Shown: piece after piece, positions 42,878-51,040 of the stretch
Layout of the letters: the number at the start of each line of letters is the position of its first letter
How positions within the stretch are numbered: the stretch's first letter is position 1
Assembly: GCA_003223255.1 (NCBI GenBank)
Contig: QHYJ01000036.1
Location: forward strand, 6,205 to 58,387
Origin: Acidobacteriota bacterium
GTDB taxonomy: Bacteria; Acidobacteriota; Terriglobia; Acidiferrales; UBA7541
Length of the DNA: 52,183 bases
Reading direction: 5' to 3'
The notes under the pieces: model-generated
The model's database searches: none
Told to the model about the DNA's origin: nothing
The model's input: the letters and a program-made list of their open reading frames with translations, nothing else
Program-made: the position numbers and the translations under genes

Positions 42878-44464
42878 GTGCGGAAGCATCGGAATACCTT
42901 GCTGATTCTCCTGTTGGTCGTGGCGGTGATTCCACTGCGGGCGCAGGCGCCAAGCGCGGCGGATCTGAACGCCATCCAGCAAATTAAGGACGAAAGCTTC
43001 AATCATTCGCAGGTTATGGACATCATGAGCTATCTCACAGACGTCTATGGCCCGCGGCTCACCAATTCGCCGAACATCAAACACGCTGCCGATTGGACCA
43101 TGGGCAAAATGAAAGAATGGCAGCTGGCCAACGTGCATCTCGAACCGTGGGGTCCTTTCGGCAAAGGCTGGTCCAACGAGCGCTTTTCCCTCCAGGTAAT
43201 TTCGCCGCGTCCCTTTCCTCTCATCGCGTATGCCAAAGCGTGGACGCCCGGCACCAACGGCGTGGTTACCGGAGAAGCGGTGTGGGCACCTATTCAAAAA
43301 GCAGAGGACCTCGAGCAGTATCGCGGAAAGCTCAAGGGGAAATTTGTCTTGACGGCGCAGCACCCGGAAATTCCCTCGCGCGCCGAAGCCCAGTTTCATC
43401 GTTACACCGACGCCGAACTGGTAGAGGAATCCACGCAACCAGTCCCAACCGCACGTGGCCCGGAAGACCGCTTATTGCGGTTTCGCGCGCAGCGCGAGCT
43501 CAATGAAAAGATTCAGAAGTTTCTTGTGGAAGAAGGCGTAGCGGTTTGGCTTGAGCCTTCGCCGGGCGACGACGGCACCGTGTTTGTTTCAGGTGGCGGG
43601 AGCCGCGATCCCAAAGATCCTCCCGCTCCGCCCCGTGTCGCCGTCGCCAGCGAAAATTATGGCCGCCTCGTGCGCATGCTGGAGAAGAAAGTTCCCGTCA
43701 CCCTGCAAGCCGACATTCAAAACAAGTTCTACGAAGACGACTTGAATTCCTTCAACATCATCGGCGAAATTCCCGGCTCCGAGAAAGCCAAGGCCGATGA
43801 AATTGTGATGGTCGGCGCGCACTTCGATTCCTGGCACTCCGGAACCGGGGCCACCGACAACGGCGCGGGCTCCGGCGTGATGCTCGAGGCCATGCGCATT
43901 CTCAAGACGACCGGCGTGAGGCTTCGGCGCACCGTGCGTATCGGCCTATGGACCGGCGAAGAGCAGGGCTTGCTCGGCTCGCGCGCCTACGTGAAGCAGC
44001 ATTTTGCGGATTGGGAGCCGGAGGGAACGGACAAGGAAAAAATCAAATTGTTGCCCGAGCACGCCAAACTCGACGCGTATTACAACGTGGACAACGGCTC
44101 AGGGAAAATCCGCGGCATCTATCTTCAGGGCAACGAAGCCATCGCGCCGCTTTTCTCGCAGTGGATGGAGCCGTTCCACAATCTCGGCATGACCACGCTG
44201 ACCATCCGCAACACCGGCGGCACCGATCATCTTTCCTTCGACGCCGTGGGCCTGCCGGGCTTTCAATTCGTCCAGGATCCTCTGGACTACGACACGCGCA
44301 CGCACCATTCCAACATGGACGTGTACGAGCGCATCCAGGAAGCGGACATGAAGCAGATGGCCGTGATTGTGGCCTCGTTCGTGTACCTGACCGCCAACCG
44401 CGACGACATGGTTCCGCGCAAGCCGCTGCCCAGGACGCGCCTCAAGCGCACTAGCCCGTTCTAG
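42878..44464 (+). CDS. Secreted M28 family zinc aminopeptidase
   Basis: The 528-residue exported peptidase has a signal peptide (VRKHRNTLLILLLVVAVIPL, then RAQA). A PA-like insert lies near the start of the catalytic region. The zinc site reads GAHFDSWHSGTGATDNGAGS, TGEEQGLLGS, YYNVDNGSG and a late THHSNMDVYERI, giving His, Asp, Glu, Asp and His ligands. M28 enzymes remove amino acids or dipeptides from peptides outside the cytoplasm. The GTG at 42878 is chosen because GGAGG lies shortly before it; the upstream in-frame ATG at 42770 has no signal-like sequence. Confidence 0.9.
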   Translation: MRKHRNTLLILLLVVAVIPLRAQAPSAADLNAIQQIKDESFNHSQVMDIMSYLTDVYGPRLTNSPNIKHAADWTMGKMKEWQLANVHLEPWGPFGKGWSNERFSLQVISPRPFPLIAYAKAWTPGTNGVVTGEAVWAPIQKAEDLEQYRGKLKGKFVLTAQHPEIPSRAEAQFHRYTDAELVEESTQPVPTARGPEDRLLRFRAQRELNEKIQKFLVEEGVAVWLEPSPGDDGTVFVSGGGSRDPKDPPAPPRVAVASENYGRLVRMLEKKVPVTLQADIQNKFYEDDLNSFNIIGEIPGSEKAKADEIVMVGAHFDSWHSGTGATDNGAGSGVMLEAMRILKTTGVRLRRTVRIGLWTGEEQGLLGSRAYVKQHFADWEPEGTDKEKIKLLPEHAKLDAYYNVDNGSGKIRGIYLQGNEAIAPLFSQWMEPFHNLGMTTLTIRNTGGTDHLSFDAVGLPGFQFVQDPLDYDTRTHHSNMDVYERIQEADMKQMAVIVASFVYLTANRDDMVPRKPLPRTRLKRTSPF

Positions 44465-44483
44465 ATTCTAGAAAACCCGCGAT

Positions 44484-44702
44484 TCACGGTGCCTTCTCCG
44501 TGAACAAGGCAGCGAAGTTGCGCGCGGTGATGATGCGTGTGGACTTGTGAGCGACCAGCCCCAGCAGGCCGCTCTTGTCGCCGGTGACGAGATAATCCGC
44601 GTTGCCGGCTTCCGTCAAAGCCAGCAAGAAGTTGTCGCCAGGGTCGGGTGAGCGTCTCACGTTCGGTAGGGGGCCGATTTCCTCCTCCGCTGCCCGTGCG
44701 AA
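44484..44702 (-). pseudogene. PIN-domain toxin remnant (C-terminal part)
   Basis: In the minus frame a 72-codon stretch without a start codon reads EIGPLPNVRRSPDPGDNFLL, then ADYLVTGDKSGLLGL and RIITARNFAALF, ending at TGA 44484-44486. This is the C-terminal half of the PIN family found as a putative toxin, with the PD-D-N-F and VTGD motifs. The N-terminal half is absent; an in-frame TAA sits at 44703-44705, right by the end of the next gene. It is a leftover of an older toxin gene. Confidence 0.7.
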
Positions 44703-44706
44703 TTAT

Positions 44707-45607
44707 TTACTTCGAAACCGTCCCGATGGTCTTCAGCCACGTCTCGACCAACGCAGGCCACCCGGCAACCGGAAACTTCGTGCGCCGCAGCCCAAACGCA
44801 TGCCCGCCTTGCGCGTACAAATGGATCTCCACCGGAACCTTGGCCTTCTTTAGCGCGAGATAGTAGCTGAGCGAGTTCTCGACGCCGTCGACGGGGTCGT
44901 CCGTTGCTTGGAGTAAAAACGTGGCCGGCGTTTGGCTGGTAACACGAATATCGGGATTCAGCCCGAACTGTCCATCGTCAACCCACAAGTGCCCCGGATA
45001 AAGAGCCACCGCAAAATCGGGCCGGCAGCTTTCTTTGTCGGCTGCATCGACCGCAGGATACAAACGCTTGTCAAAATGCGTGCTGATGTCTGCCACCAGG
45101 TGCCCTCCTGCTGAAAATCCCAGCACTCCAATCTTGTGCGGATCGATATGCCACTCCGCGGCGTGAAACCGCACCAGCCCTAAAGTTCGTTGCGCATCCT
45201 CGAGCGCCGTCGGTGCCTTCGGTTTCCTCTCGCACTGGCATCGCTCATGTAATCCCTTTCGTCGCCAGCCAGTCACAGACCTCCGTGCCTTCCAGATCGA
45301 TGGCTAGATCCTGATATCCACCGCCAGGAAACACGACCATCGCCGCGCCCGTATTTCTTCCTTCGGGCGAATAGACCGTTATCGTGGGCCGCGAGACGTG
45401 GTCCACAGTAAACCCACCGGGCGGCCCGGTTGGGGCTGTTGGCCACCAGTGACTCTCCTCCGGGCCCGCGACAGGCTGCGCATCCGGCGGCTCCCCCGGC
45501 CAGATTGGGACTTCGGTATGGCCCGGCGAGGGCTGCCAGGCAGGCGTCTGCGCGCTCAGACCGCCAAACGCAAACACAACACAACCCGCAAAGAGCAAAG
45601 TCTTCAT
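44707..45607 (-). pseudogene. Alpha/beta hydrolase (acetyl-esterase/lipase type), interrupted
   Basis: Two frames make one secreted esterase. The first (45245-45607) has a signal peptide (MKTLLFAGCVVFAFGGLSAQ), VPIWPGEPPDAQP and the oxyanion motif VVFPGGGYQDLAIDLEG, stopping after WLATKGIT. The second resumes near 45245 with PTALEDAQRTLGLVRFHAAE, the nucleophile elbow GVLGFSAGGHL, the Asp region LLQATDDPVDG and the His in GGHAFGL. About 40-50 nt of the segment usually reading VLLKYRVP are missing and the frame changes. All three catalytic residues survive in pieces, so the lesion is recent or an assembly error. Confidence 0.78.
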
Positions 45608-45659
45608 CGCGAAACTCCCTCTTTATGGCCTGTAAATTTTCTCACGCTACGCCTATTCC

Positions 45660-45736
45660 GTCATTCCGAGTGGAGCAAGCCGATTTTTTCCGCTCCGCTC
45701 CTGCGGAGCGTCGGCTTGCGCATGTGAGGAATCCCC
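45660..45736. repeat. Interspersed hairpin repeat, copy 3
   Basis: The element starts GTCATTCCGAG and ends near GAGGAATCCCC. Its core is a perfect 8-bp stem CGCTCCGC (45691-45698), loop TCCT, GCGGAGCG (45703-45710), flanked by CAAGCCGA paired with TCGGCTTG. The CGCTCCG/CGGAGCG core is shared with the copy at 5889. Confidence 0.6.
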
Positions 45737-45796
45737 CTTCGATTTCCAATCTTTGACAACAGGAGGCTGGGAACGAAAGAAAAACGTCGGGAATTA

Positions 45797-45930
45797 CTAG
45801 CGGGAGGTATCGCGCAGGAGCACGGCGTCGGATTCGTTGTGGCCGCGCTCGAAGGGAGTTGGGAGCTATCCGGCGAAAAGGCGAACTCGGCGATTTTGCC
45901 GGACGTGAAGTGTGTGACGTGCCGGTAAGG
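45797..45930 (-). pseudogene. Remnant of a TolB/WD40-type beta-propeller protein C-terminus
   Basis: The minus strand reads HVTHFTSGKIAEFAFSPDSS and then, after a one-base shift near 45858, FERGHNESDAVLLRDTSR and a stop (45797-45799). This pattern (HFTS...FAxSPDG...RGHxxSDxVLLRD) is the last blade of propeller proteins, often attached to acidobacterial serine/threonine kinases. Nothing upstream matches the rest of such a gene. It is a short decayed fragment. Confidence 0.55.
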
Positions 45931-46319
45931 CTCATGTCTTCTTGCGGGATAGACATGAGTCGTATGCGTGAAATGAGGATAGTAAACGCAGGCCGAATCG
46001 CGGTCAATGCGCCGCGTTCGAGCGCATTCCTTCGAAAGCCGAACGCAATTCGAGTTCAAGCGGGTTCCAACGATGCGCTAGGTAAATGCTTCAAATTGTT
46101 GGCAATTGGCTTAGAGTTTTTTTTTGCTCTTCAGATGCGTCTAATGCACCTTCGCCAAACCACGTCAAAGGAGCGCTTCCACTGAACCGACGGAATCAAG
46201 CAAGCGCTTTCATGAAGCCGTTTGTATCAAGTCGGCCCGTCCTTGGGCGCCCACATCCTTTGCGCGCAAGAAACTCCATCAGGCAGGTCCGGCTTTGGGC
46301 GTGTGGGCCGGCCGCTTAG
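45931..46319. other. Stretch with no recognisable gene
   Basis: About 390 bases between the propeller remnant and the end of the minus-strand VWA gene hold short open frames on both strands, but none has a recognisable domain, signal peptide or ribosome site. No RNA gene or strong hairpin was recognised. Confidence 0.5.
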
Positions 46320-47312
46320 TTACGCCGGTCCATCTTTTGGTGCGTAATAGCCTTTGCGGGCGAGCACTTTCAATTCCTTGTCCGTGGTTTCCACCTTGAT
46401 TTTGCGAAAAGTTCCATCGCGCGCCGCATTGGTCGAGTAATACCCTATGGTGTATTCTGACCGCAATTCCTCAGAGATTTGGTCGAAGGCTTCTTGAAGA
46501 TGTTTTTCGGAGGACACTTCGATGACGCGGCCGCCGGTTTGGTCCGCAATCTTGTGGGCGATGTCCGGCCGCCAGCCCTGGCCGGGATCGTGCACCAGCA
46601 AGAAATGCACCACGGTGTTGGCGCGCTGCGCGGCCTCGATGGCTTCGTTGACGGTGACTTTGCTTCCGAAATCTTCCGCGTCGGTAACAATCACCAGCGC
46701 TTTGCGGCCCGCTTCGGTGGCCAATTTCTGTCCGCAAATCAGCCAAATGGCGTCGTACATATGCGTTCCGTTGGGCCCGGAAGGCAAAGTCCCCGGCGTC
46801 ACCATCGGCCCGGCGGCATTGATCTGCGCGTGATGGATGGCGCGCTGCAACTGAGCGCGATCGTCGGTGAAATCGGAGAGCATGTCCACGTCCAGATCGA
46901 AAGACACCACCATGGCCTCATCGCCCTTGCGCAGAACCTGGTTCAGAAAGCGGGAAGCGGCGTCCTGCTCGGCGGGAAGGCGATTTTGTTCGCTGCCGCT
47001 GGTGTCAATGAGCAGCCCCAGCGTGATGGGAAGCGTTTTTTCGGCGGTAAAGAAGGCGATTTTCTGCTGTTGATCGTTTTCGAAGACCCGAAAATCCTCC
47101 TGTTTCAGGGTGGGTACGATGTGCTTTTTCTTGTCCCGCACGGTAGCAAAAATATTGACCAGACTGACTTGACTTTTGATGGTGGGCACCTGCTGCTGGT
47201 CGCTTTGCTGGGCGGGCTGCTGTGCCGGCGCCTGCGCCCACACGGGCCACGCCAGCGTCCATGCAACCAAGGCCGCGGTGCAGCGCGTCACAACTTTGTT
47301 TATCGAACGCAT
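46320..47312 (-). CDS. Secreted VWFA-related domain protein (2)
   Basis: The 330-residue protein has a signal peptide (MRSINKVVTRCTAALVAWTL, ending PVWAQA), a Gln-rich linker and the VWFA-related fold: VSLVNIFATVRDKKKHIVPT, FRVFENDQQQKI, LLIDTSGSEQNRL at the metal site, MYDAIWLICG and VIVTDAEDFGSK. The end LRSEYTIGYYSTN and RKGYYAPK is typical. AGGAAAG seven bases before the ATG supports the start at 47312. It is divergent from the next VWA gene with a 149-base gap. Function unknown. Confidence 0.9.
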   Translation of the reverse strand: MRSINKVVTRCTAALVAWTLAWPVWAQAPAQQPAQQSDQQQVPTIKSQVSLVNIFATVRDKKKHIVPTLKQEDFRVFENDQQQKIAFFTAEKTLPITLGLLIDTSGSEQNRLPAEQDAASRFLNQVLRKGDEAMVVSFDLDVDMLSDFTDDRAQLQRAIHHAQINAAGPMVTPGTLPSGPNGTHMYDAIWLICGQKLATEAGRKALVIVTDAEDFGSKVTVNEAIEAAQRANTVVHFLLVHDPGQGWRPDIAHKIADQTGGRVIEVSSEKHLQEAFDQISEELRSEYTIGYYSTNAARDGTFRKIKVETTDKELKVLARKGYYAPKDGPA

Positions 47313-47461
47313 GTATACTTTCCTGGACAAAAAGATGCCCGCCAAACGCACCGTGCGGGTCATCGCCGTCCAATAGGATGCAGCTGAGCGGCTCATGGGA
47401 TGCGCGAGACCGAGACCGACCCCGCGGGACCATTATCAACACGAAGTTTGGCCTGAGGACC

Positions 47462-48565
47462 ATGAAAAGTCTACGAAAAACCATTCTGTCGGGTAGCATC
47501 GTGCTCTTCCTGGCACTTGCGCTTCAGCCGCTCCGCGCGCGCACGCCTCAGACCCGCGCAGCGCAACAAGGTTCAACGGCCTCCGGCCAGGGACAGACTC
47601 CTCCTGCCCCGCCTCAGCAGCAACCCGGGCTGCGCGTCCAGGTCAATCAGGTGGTTGTACCGGTTACGGTGAAGGATAACGACGGCCACCTCGTACCGGA
47701 CTTGCGCAGGGACGAATTCCGGATTCTCGAAGATAACGTCGAACAAAGAATTGTTTACTTCAGCGCGGAGGCCGTTCCGCTCTCTTTGGTTTTGCTTATC
47801 GACAACGACTTGAACCGAAAAGATGCGCGGCAGGTGGCGGAAAGTCTGGATGCCATCGTCGCCGGCTTGAGCGCCAATGACGAAGTTTTTGTTTGCCGCT
47901 TCGACCAGTTTTTCCATGAAGGGAGAGGATTCACGAGCGACCAGGACAAGCTGCTCACGGAGCTGAAGCGCACCCGCTTGGGTGAAGAGCCTTCCGCGGG
48001 GCCCACAGGTTCGGTCAATGAAACGCCGACTATTAACGGCCACTCCGCTACCGGTGATGCTCCCAAACTGCCTGAGACCAGCATGATTCTCAAGGCGCAG
48101 TCCACCAAAGCGCTCGATGACGCTGTGTATTACGCGGCGCAGTTACTCAAAGACCGCGACCCGGAACGCCGGCGGCGAAAAATCATCTTGCTCGTTTCCG
48201 ATGGAGTGAACAATCCCAAAGTCAATGCCAACAAATACGACGCGGTCCTCAAGGAGCTATTGCGCTACGACATCGCGGTTTACGGCGTCGGCGTGGGAAG
48301 AGCCTTCTTCGACCGCAAGTTCGAGCGGCTCTCCAAATACGCCCACGACTCCGGCGGGGACGTCTATTACGGGCTGAAACAGCAGGACCTCGAGGAATTC
48401 TATTCGCGCGTCACGGAAGAAGCGCGCAACCAGTACACCCTGGCTTACACGCCCACGGGTACGGACCGCAGTGCGGATTATCATTCCATTGAAGTGCGAG
48501 TGAAGCGCCCCGGTTTGACCATCCTTACTCGCGAAGGGTATTACTCGGGTGCGGTAGCGCGGTAA
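47462..48565 (+). CDS. Secreted VWFA-related domain protein (3)
   Basis: The 367-residue protein starts MKSLRKTILSGSIVLFLALA (signal peptide), then a Gln/Pro linker and VNQVVVPVTVKDNDGHLVPD, FRILEDNVEQRI. The metal site LLIDNDLNRKD lacks the DxSxS serines, unlike its two paralogues, so metal binding may be lost. It continues with LLVSDGVNNPK, NQYTLAYTPTG and REGYYSG. A Gly/Pro/Thr-rich insertion lies in the middle. Function unknown; it diverges from the gene at 46320. Confidence 0.88.
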   Translation: MKSLRKTILSGSIVLFLALALQPLRARTPQTRAAQQGSTASGQGQTPPAPPQQQPGLRVQVNQVVVPVTVKDNDGHLVPDLRRDEFRILEDNVEQRIVYFSAEAVPLSLVLLIDNDLNRKDARQVAESLDAIVAGLSANDEVFVCRFDQFFHEGRGFTSDQDKLLTELKRTRLGEEPSAGPTGSVNETPTINGHSATGDAPKLPETSMILKAQSTKALDDAVYYAAQLLKDRDPERRRRKIILLVSDGVNNPKVNANKYDAVLKELLRYDIAVYGVGVGRAFFDRKFERLSKYAHDSGGDVYYGLKQQDLEEFYSRVTEEARNQYTLAYTPTGTDRSADYHSIEVRVKRPGLTILTREGYYSGAVAR

Positions 48566-48595
48566 GCGTAAGCTCGATACTTCCAAGATCACTTC

Positions 48596-49052
48596 GTGAA
48601 CCATTCGGGCATGAGCACTGGCCCGCACCCGATGACCTACTTCCGGGAGGCTTTGTCCAAACTGCAAGTGAAACGAGCGTGCGATTTGCCTCGCGTGCCG
48701 CACGAGCAGTACACGCGGGTAGCAGGATGCGTAATCGCTCGGCAGCGGCCGGGAACAGCGAAGAGCTTCGTCTTTTTGAGTCTGGAAGATGAGACAGGAA
48801 TTTCGAAGGTGATTGTGAATCCCGATCTTTACGAGAAATACCGCGCGGTGTTCAACCGCGGAGAAATTCCTTCGGGTTGAAGGCGTCCTGCGGAATCAGG
48901 ATCACATCATTTCCATCAACGCTTCCCGCGTCCTACCCATCTCGATTACTGCTGCAGAAACACAGTCTCATGATTTTCACCAGCAACGGCGACGGTGCTA
49001 CTCAAAGAGGGCCGGCTCCCGCGCTTTGGTAGGGGATTCTAAAGGGAGTTAG
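48596..49052 (+). pseudogene. DnaE2/ImuC DNA polymerase remnant (C-terminus), frameshifted
   Basis: A short frame reads MSTGPHPMTYFREALSKLQV and AGCVIARQRPGTAKSFVFLS, the OB-fold end of error-prone polymerase DnaE2. It stops at 48880 after a small deletion near 48864. The other frame continues with FLRVEGVLRNQDHIISINAS and RVLPISITAAETQSHDFH; homology ends near 48984. The roughly 900 residues before this are absent. It is a decayed fragment of an SOS mutagenesis gene. Confidence 0.8.
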
Positions 49053-50341
49053 CGCTGCTTAAGCGGAGCGCCCTCGCGAGAAATGACTCCATCCTTCATC
49101 ACAAATACAACCTCTCTCAGGGAGTGAATCTCGGACAATGGATTGCCGCGGACGGCAACCAGGTCCGCAGCGGCTCCTGGGCGTAGCGTACCTCGTTCGT
49201 TCGCCACACCAAGCAGCTTCGCGGCTCCCGAGGTCATGGATTGTAAAATATCGGCCGGCGACATGCCCGCGTCTACCATGGAGTCCACAAAATCGATCGC
49301 CAAGTCTCCGCGCGACCTTCCTTTCAGGTCGAACATAATGTCGGTGCCGAACACAATCGGTACTCCTGCCTGAAATGCCCGCTTCAAGCGGTCGCGATGT
49401 GCGGAATACACGCGCTTGGCTTCGGCTGTGTCCATGCCGTAATGTGCGAATAGCGCCTCGGGTGTATCGGTGGGAACAAGCGCGATACCTTTCTTGCGTG
49501 CAAGCGCCAAATCGGGATCGGAAATCTTCCATGCATGTTCAATGGAGTCAACTCCACCTTCGATTGCATTGTGGGCTCCACGTTCGGTCTGTACGTGAGC
49601 TGCGACAGGAATACTAGTGGCATGCGCTTCATCAACGACGAAGCGAATGTCATCTGCCGAGTAAACGTACGGTTGGGCGTCGACAACAATTTTGATTACC
49701 TGCGCCCCAAAATAAACGTTCTCGCGAATGGCGCGCCGTAGCTCATCGCGTGAGTCGGCGAAGAAATATTCCGGATTGTGTAATAGCTGACGATCCGCGG
49801 GCGTATCCCAGAATTGTCCGCCATAGGGGGCGATGATCCGGCCTGCGTAGATAACGTTTGGGCCGGGAACGATGCCGAAGCGGATGGCTTTGGCAAGATC
49901 TGCATCAAGAAAATCGCCTGCGTTGCCCACGTCGCGGACCGTGGTGAAACCTGCGTTCAGCATCTCGCGAGCGTGTTGCGCGCCGAGAATCGCACGGAAT
50001 CCTTGGCGCCGCTGGAGCGCCATGATCCAAAAATCGCCCAAATCCCATTTGTCATCGACTGTTGCGCAGAGGTGGGTATGCGCGTCAATTAGTCCTGGAA
50101 GCACCGTGTAGTTACTCAGATCGATGGTTTTGGCACCAGCTGGAACCTGAACGTTGGTTCCGATGGCGGTGATTCTTCCTCCTTCCACCAGCAATTGTTG
50201 ATTCGTGGCTGACTTCCCAGTATCTGGGAATATGACAGAGCCTGCTCTAATTGCGGTGACTTGCGCGCGCGTAGAATGCGTGCAGAAGAGAAGCAGACCC
50301 AATGTGACGTTGAATGAGAGGCATAGAAACCCGTTTCCCAT
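49049..50341 (-). CDS. Secreted metal-dependent amidohydrolase
   Basis: The 430-residue protein has a signal-like N-terminus (FNVTLGLLLFCTHSTRAQ) and the imidazolonepropionase/Xaa-Pro-type amidohydrolase signature. It shows GLIDAHTHL (metal HxH), GAQVIKIVVDAQP with the bridging Lys, PVAAHVQTE, IEHAWK, and GTDIMFD with the catalytic Asp. The C-terminal beta domain reads GTLRPGAAADLVAVRGNPL. It would hydrolyse amide bonds in small exported substrates; proline dipeptides are one possibility. The substrate cannot be told. Confidence 0.88.
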   Translation of the reverse strand: MGNGFLCLSFNVTLGLLLFCTHSTRAQVTAIRAGSVIFPDTGKSATNQQLLVEGGRITAIGTNVQVPAGAKTIDLSNYTVLPGLIDAHTHLCATVDDKWDLGDFWIMALQRRQGFRAILGAQHAREMLNAGFTTVRDVGNAGDFLDADLAKAIRFGIVPGPNVIYAGRIIAPYGGQFWDTPADRQLLHNPEYFFADSRDELRRAIRENVYFGAQVIKIVVDAQPYVYSADDIRFVVDEAHATSIPVAAHVQTERGAHNAIEGGVDSIEHAWKISDPDLALARKKGIALVPTDTPEALFAHYGMDTAEAKRVYSAHRDRLKRAFQAGVPIVFGTDIMFDLKGRSRGDLAIDFVDSMVDAGMSPADILQSMTSGAAKLLGVANERGTLRPGAAADLVAVRGNPLSEIHSLREVVFVMKDGVISREGAPLKQR

Positions 50342-50461
50342 GGGCGGCTATTTAACACCAATCTGCGACCTTGTGGTAGGTTCTGCCCGGAACAGGCTCT
50401 GCCCAGAACAAGAAGGAGGCGAGTAACCATAGGTGGCTTCTGTCCCAAAGCGCCATTGCGG

Positions 50462-50735
50462 TTAAGTAAGAAGAGCCGGCTGAGTAGGTGCATCCTCGGG
50501 GTCGAGGAAGGTGCTCGGACCAACGCCAACGAGGCGGAAGCGCTGCTGCGGACTGAAGGCGATATTCGTCAGCTCCTCGCAGGAAGAGGGAGGAGAGGGC
50601 GGCGTGTGGCTGCGCGTGAGAGTCTTGAAATCGCGAGTCTTCCGTTTCAGTACAGCGGTGCGGGCGATTCGTGATTCCTTGCGCGACGCGGTCCAGGTGT
50701 GCTCCGCAAATCTGCGGATTAGTGGGATGGCTTTT
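50462..50735 (-). pseudogene. Degraded duplicate of the dinB 3' end
   Basis: The minus strand reads LIRRFAEHTWTASRKESRIA, RTAVLKRKTRDFKTLTRS and SPQQRFRLVGVGPSTFLDPE before a TAA at 50462-50464. This is the C-terminal little-finger end of DNA polymerase IV and matches the dinB at 51573 closely (about 80% by eye), with about 25 nt lost inside. Homology stops near 50735. The rest of a dinB is absent. It and the intact 3' end form direct repeats around vapBC. Confidence 0.8.
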
Positions 50736-50773
50736 GGGATTGCCGGCGATACCACCGTCACCGGTAAACGCAC

Positions 50774-50805
50774 TTGACACGCGAACAGGTAAGACGATAT
50801 CTTAC
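50774..50805 (+). promoter_or_regulatory. vapBC promoter and operator palindrome
   Basis: A consensus -35 TTGACA (50774-50779) and a TATCTT -10 (50798-50803) are 18 nt apart. A perfect 6-bp inverted repeat GTAAGA-N5-TCTTAC (50789-50805) overlaps the -10. The ATG of vapB follows at 50810 without a Shine-Dalgarno, so the transcript may be leaderless. Autorepression by the VapB-VapC complex at this palindrome is expected from the family. Confidence 0.6.
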
Positions 50806-50809
50806 TTTT

Positions 50810-51040
50810 ATGAAGACTACGATCTCCTCCAAGGGGCAGATTGTTTTGCCGGCGGAATTCCGGCACATGGACGGGATCAAGCCGGGGCAGGAGTTCGACG
50901 TAGAACGTCTTGAGCGTGGAGACTATCGCCTCGTTCGGCGCGCCCCTCCACGGAACGCCGGTGCCATCGACTGGCTGCTCGCCTGTCCGTACAAAGATTT
51001 CTTTGTTCCCATCGATTCTGAGTCGACTGATACCCTGTGA
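50810..51040 (+). CDS. vapB: VapB-type antitoxin (AbrB/SpoVT DNA-binding domain)
   Basis: The 76-residue protein starts MKTTISSKGQIVLPAEFRHM, the AbrB swapped-hairpin DNA-binding fold, followed by DGIKPGQEFDVERLERGDYR. The C-terminal tail (IDWLLACPYKDFFVPIDSES) has the Trp/Phe-rich toxin-binding pattern. It would neutralise VapC and repress the operon. The stop overlaps the vapC GTG (GTGA). An in-frame start at 50774 is unlikely because it overlaps the -35 box. Confidence 0.9.
   Translation: MKTTISSKGQIVLPAEFRHMDGIKPGQEFDVERLERGDYRLVRRAPPRNAGAIDWLLACPYKDFFVPIDSESTDTL

Noticed and set aside
45859-46185. Plus-strand open frame of 108 codons
   Set aside because: It overlaps the propeller remnant on the other strand and shows no domain, signal or ribosome site.
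50342-50461. Possible gene between the secreted amidohydrolase and the dinB fragment
   Set aside because: Only short frames without recognisable features were seen; it is more likely the promoter region of the amidohydrolase.
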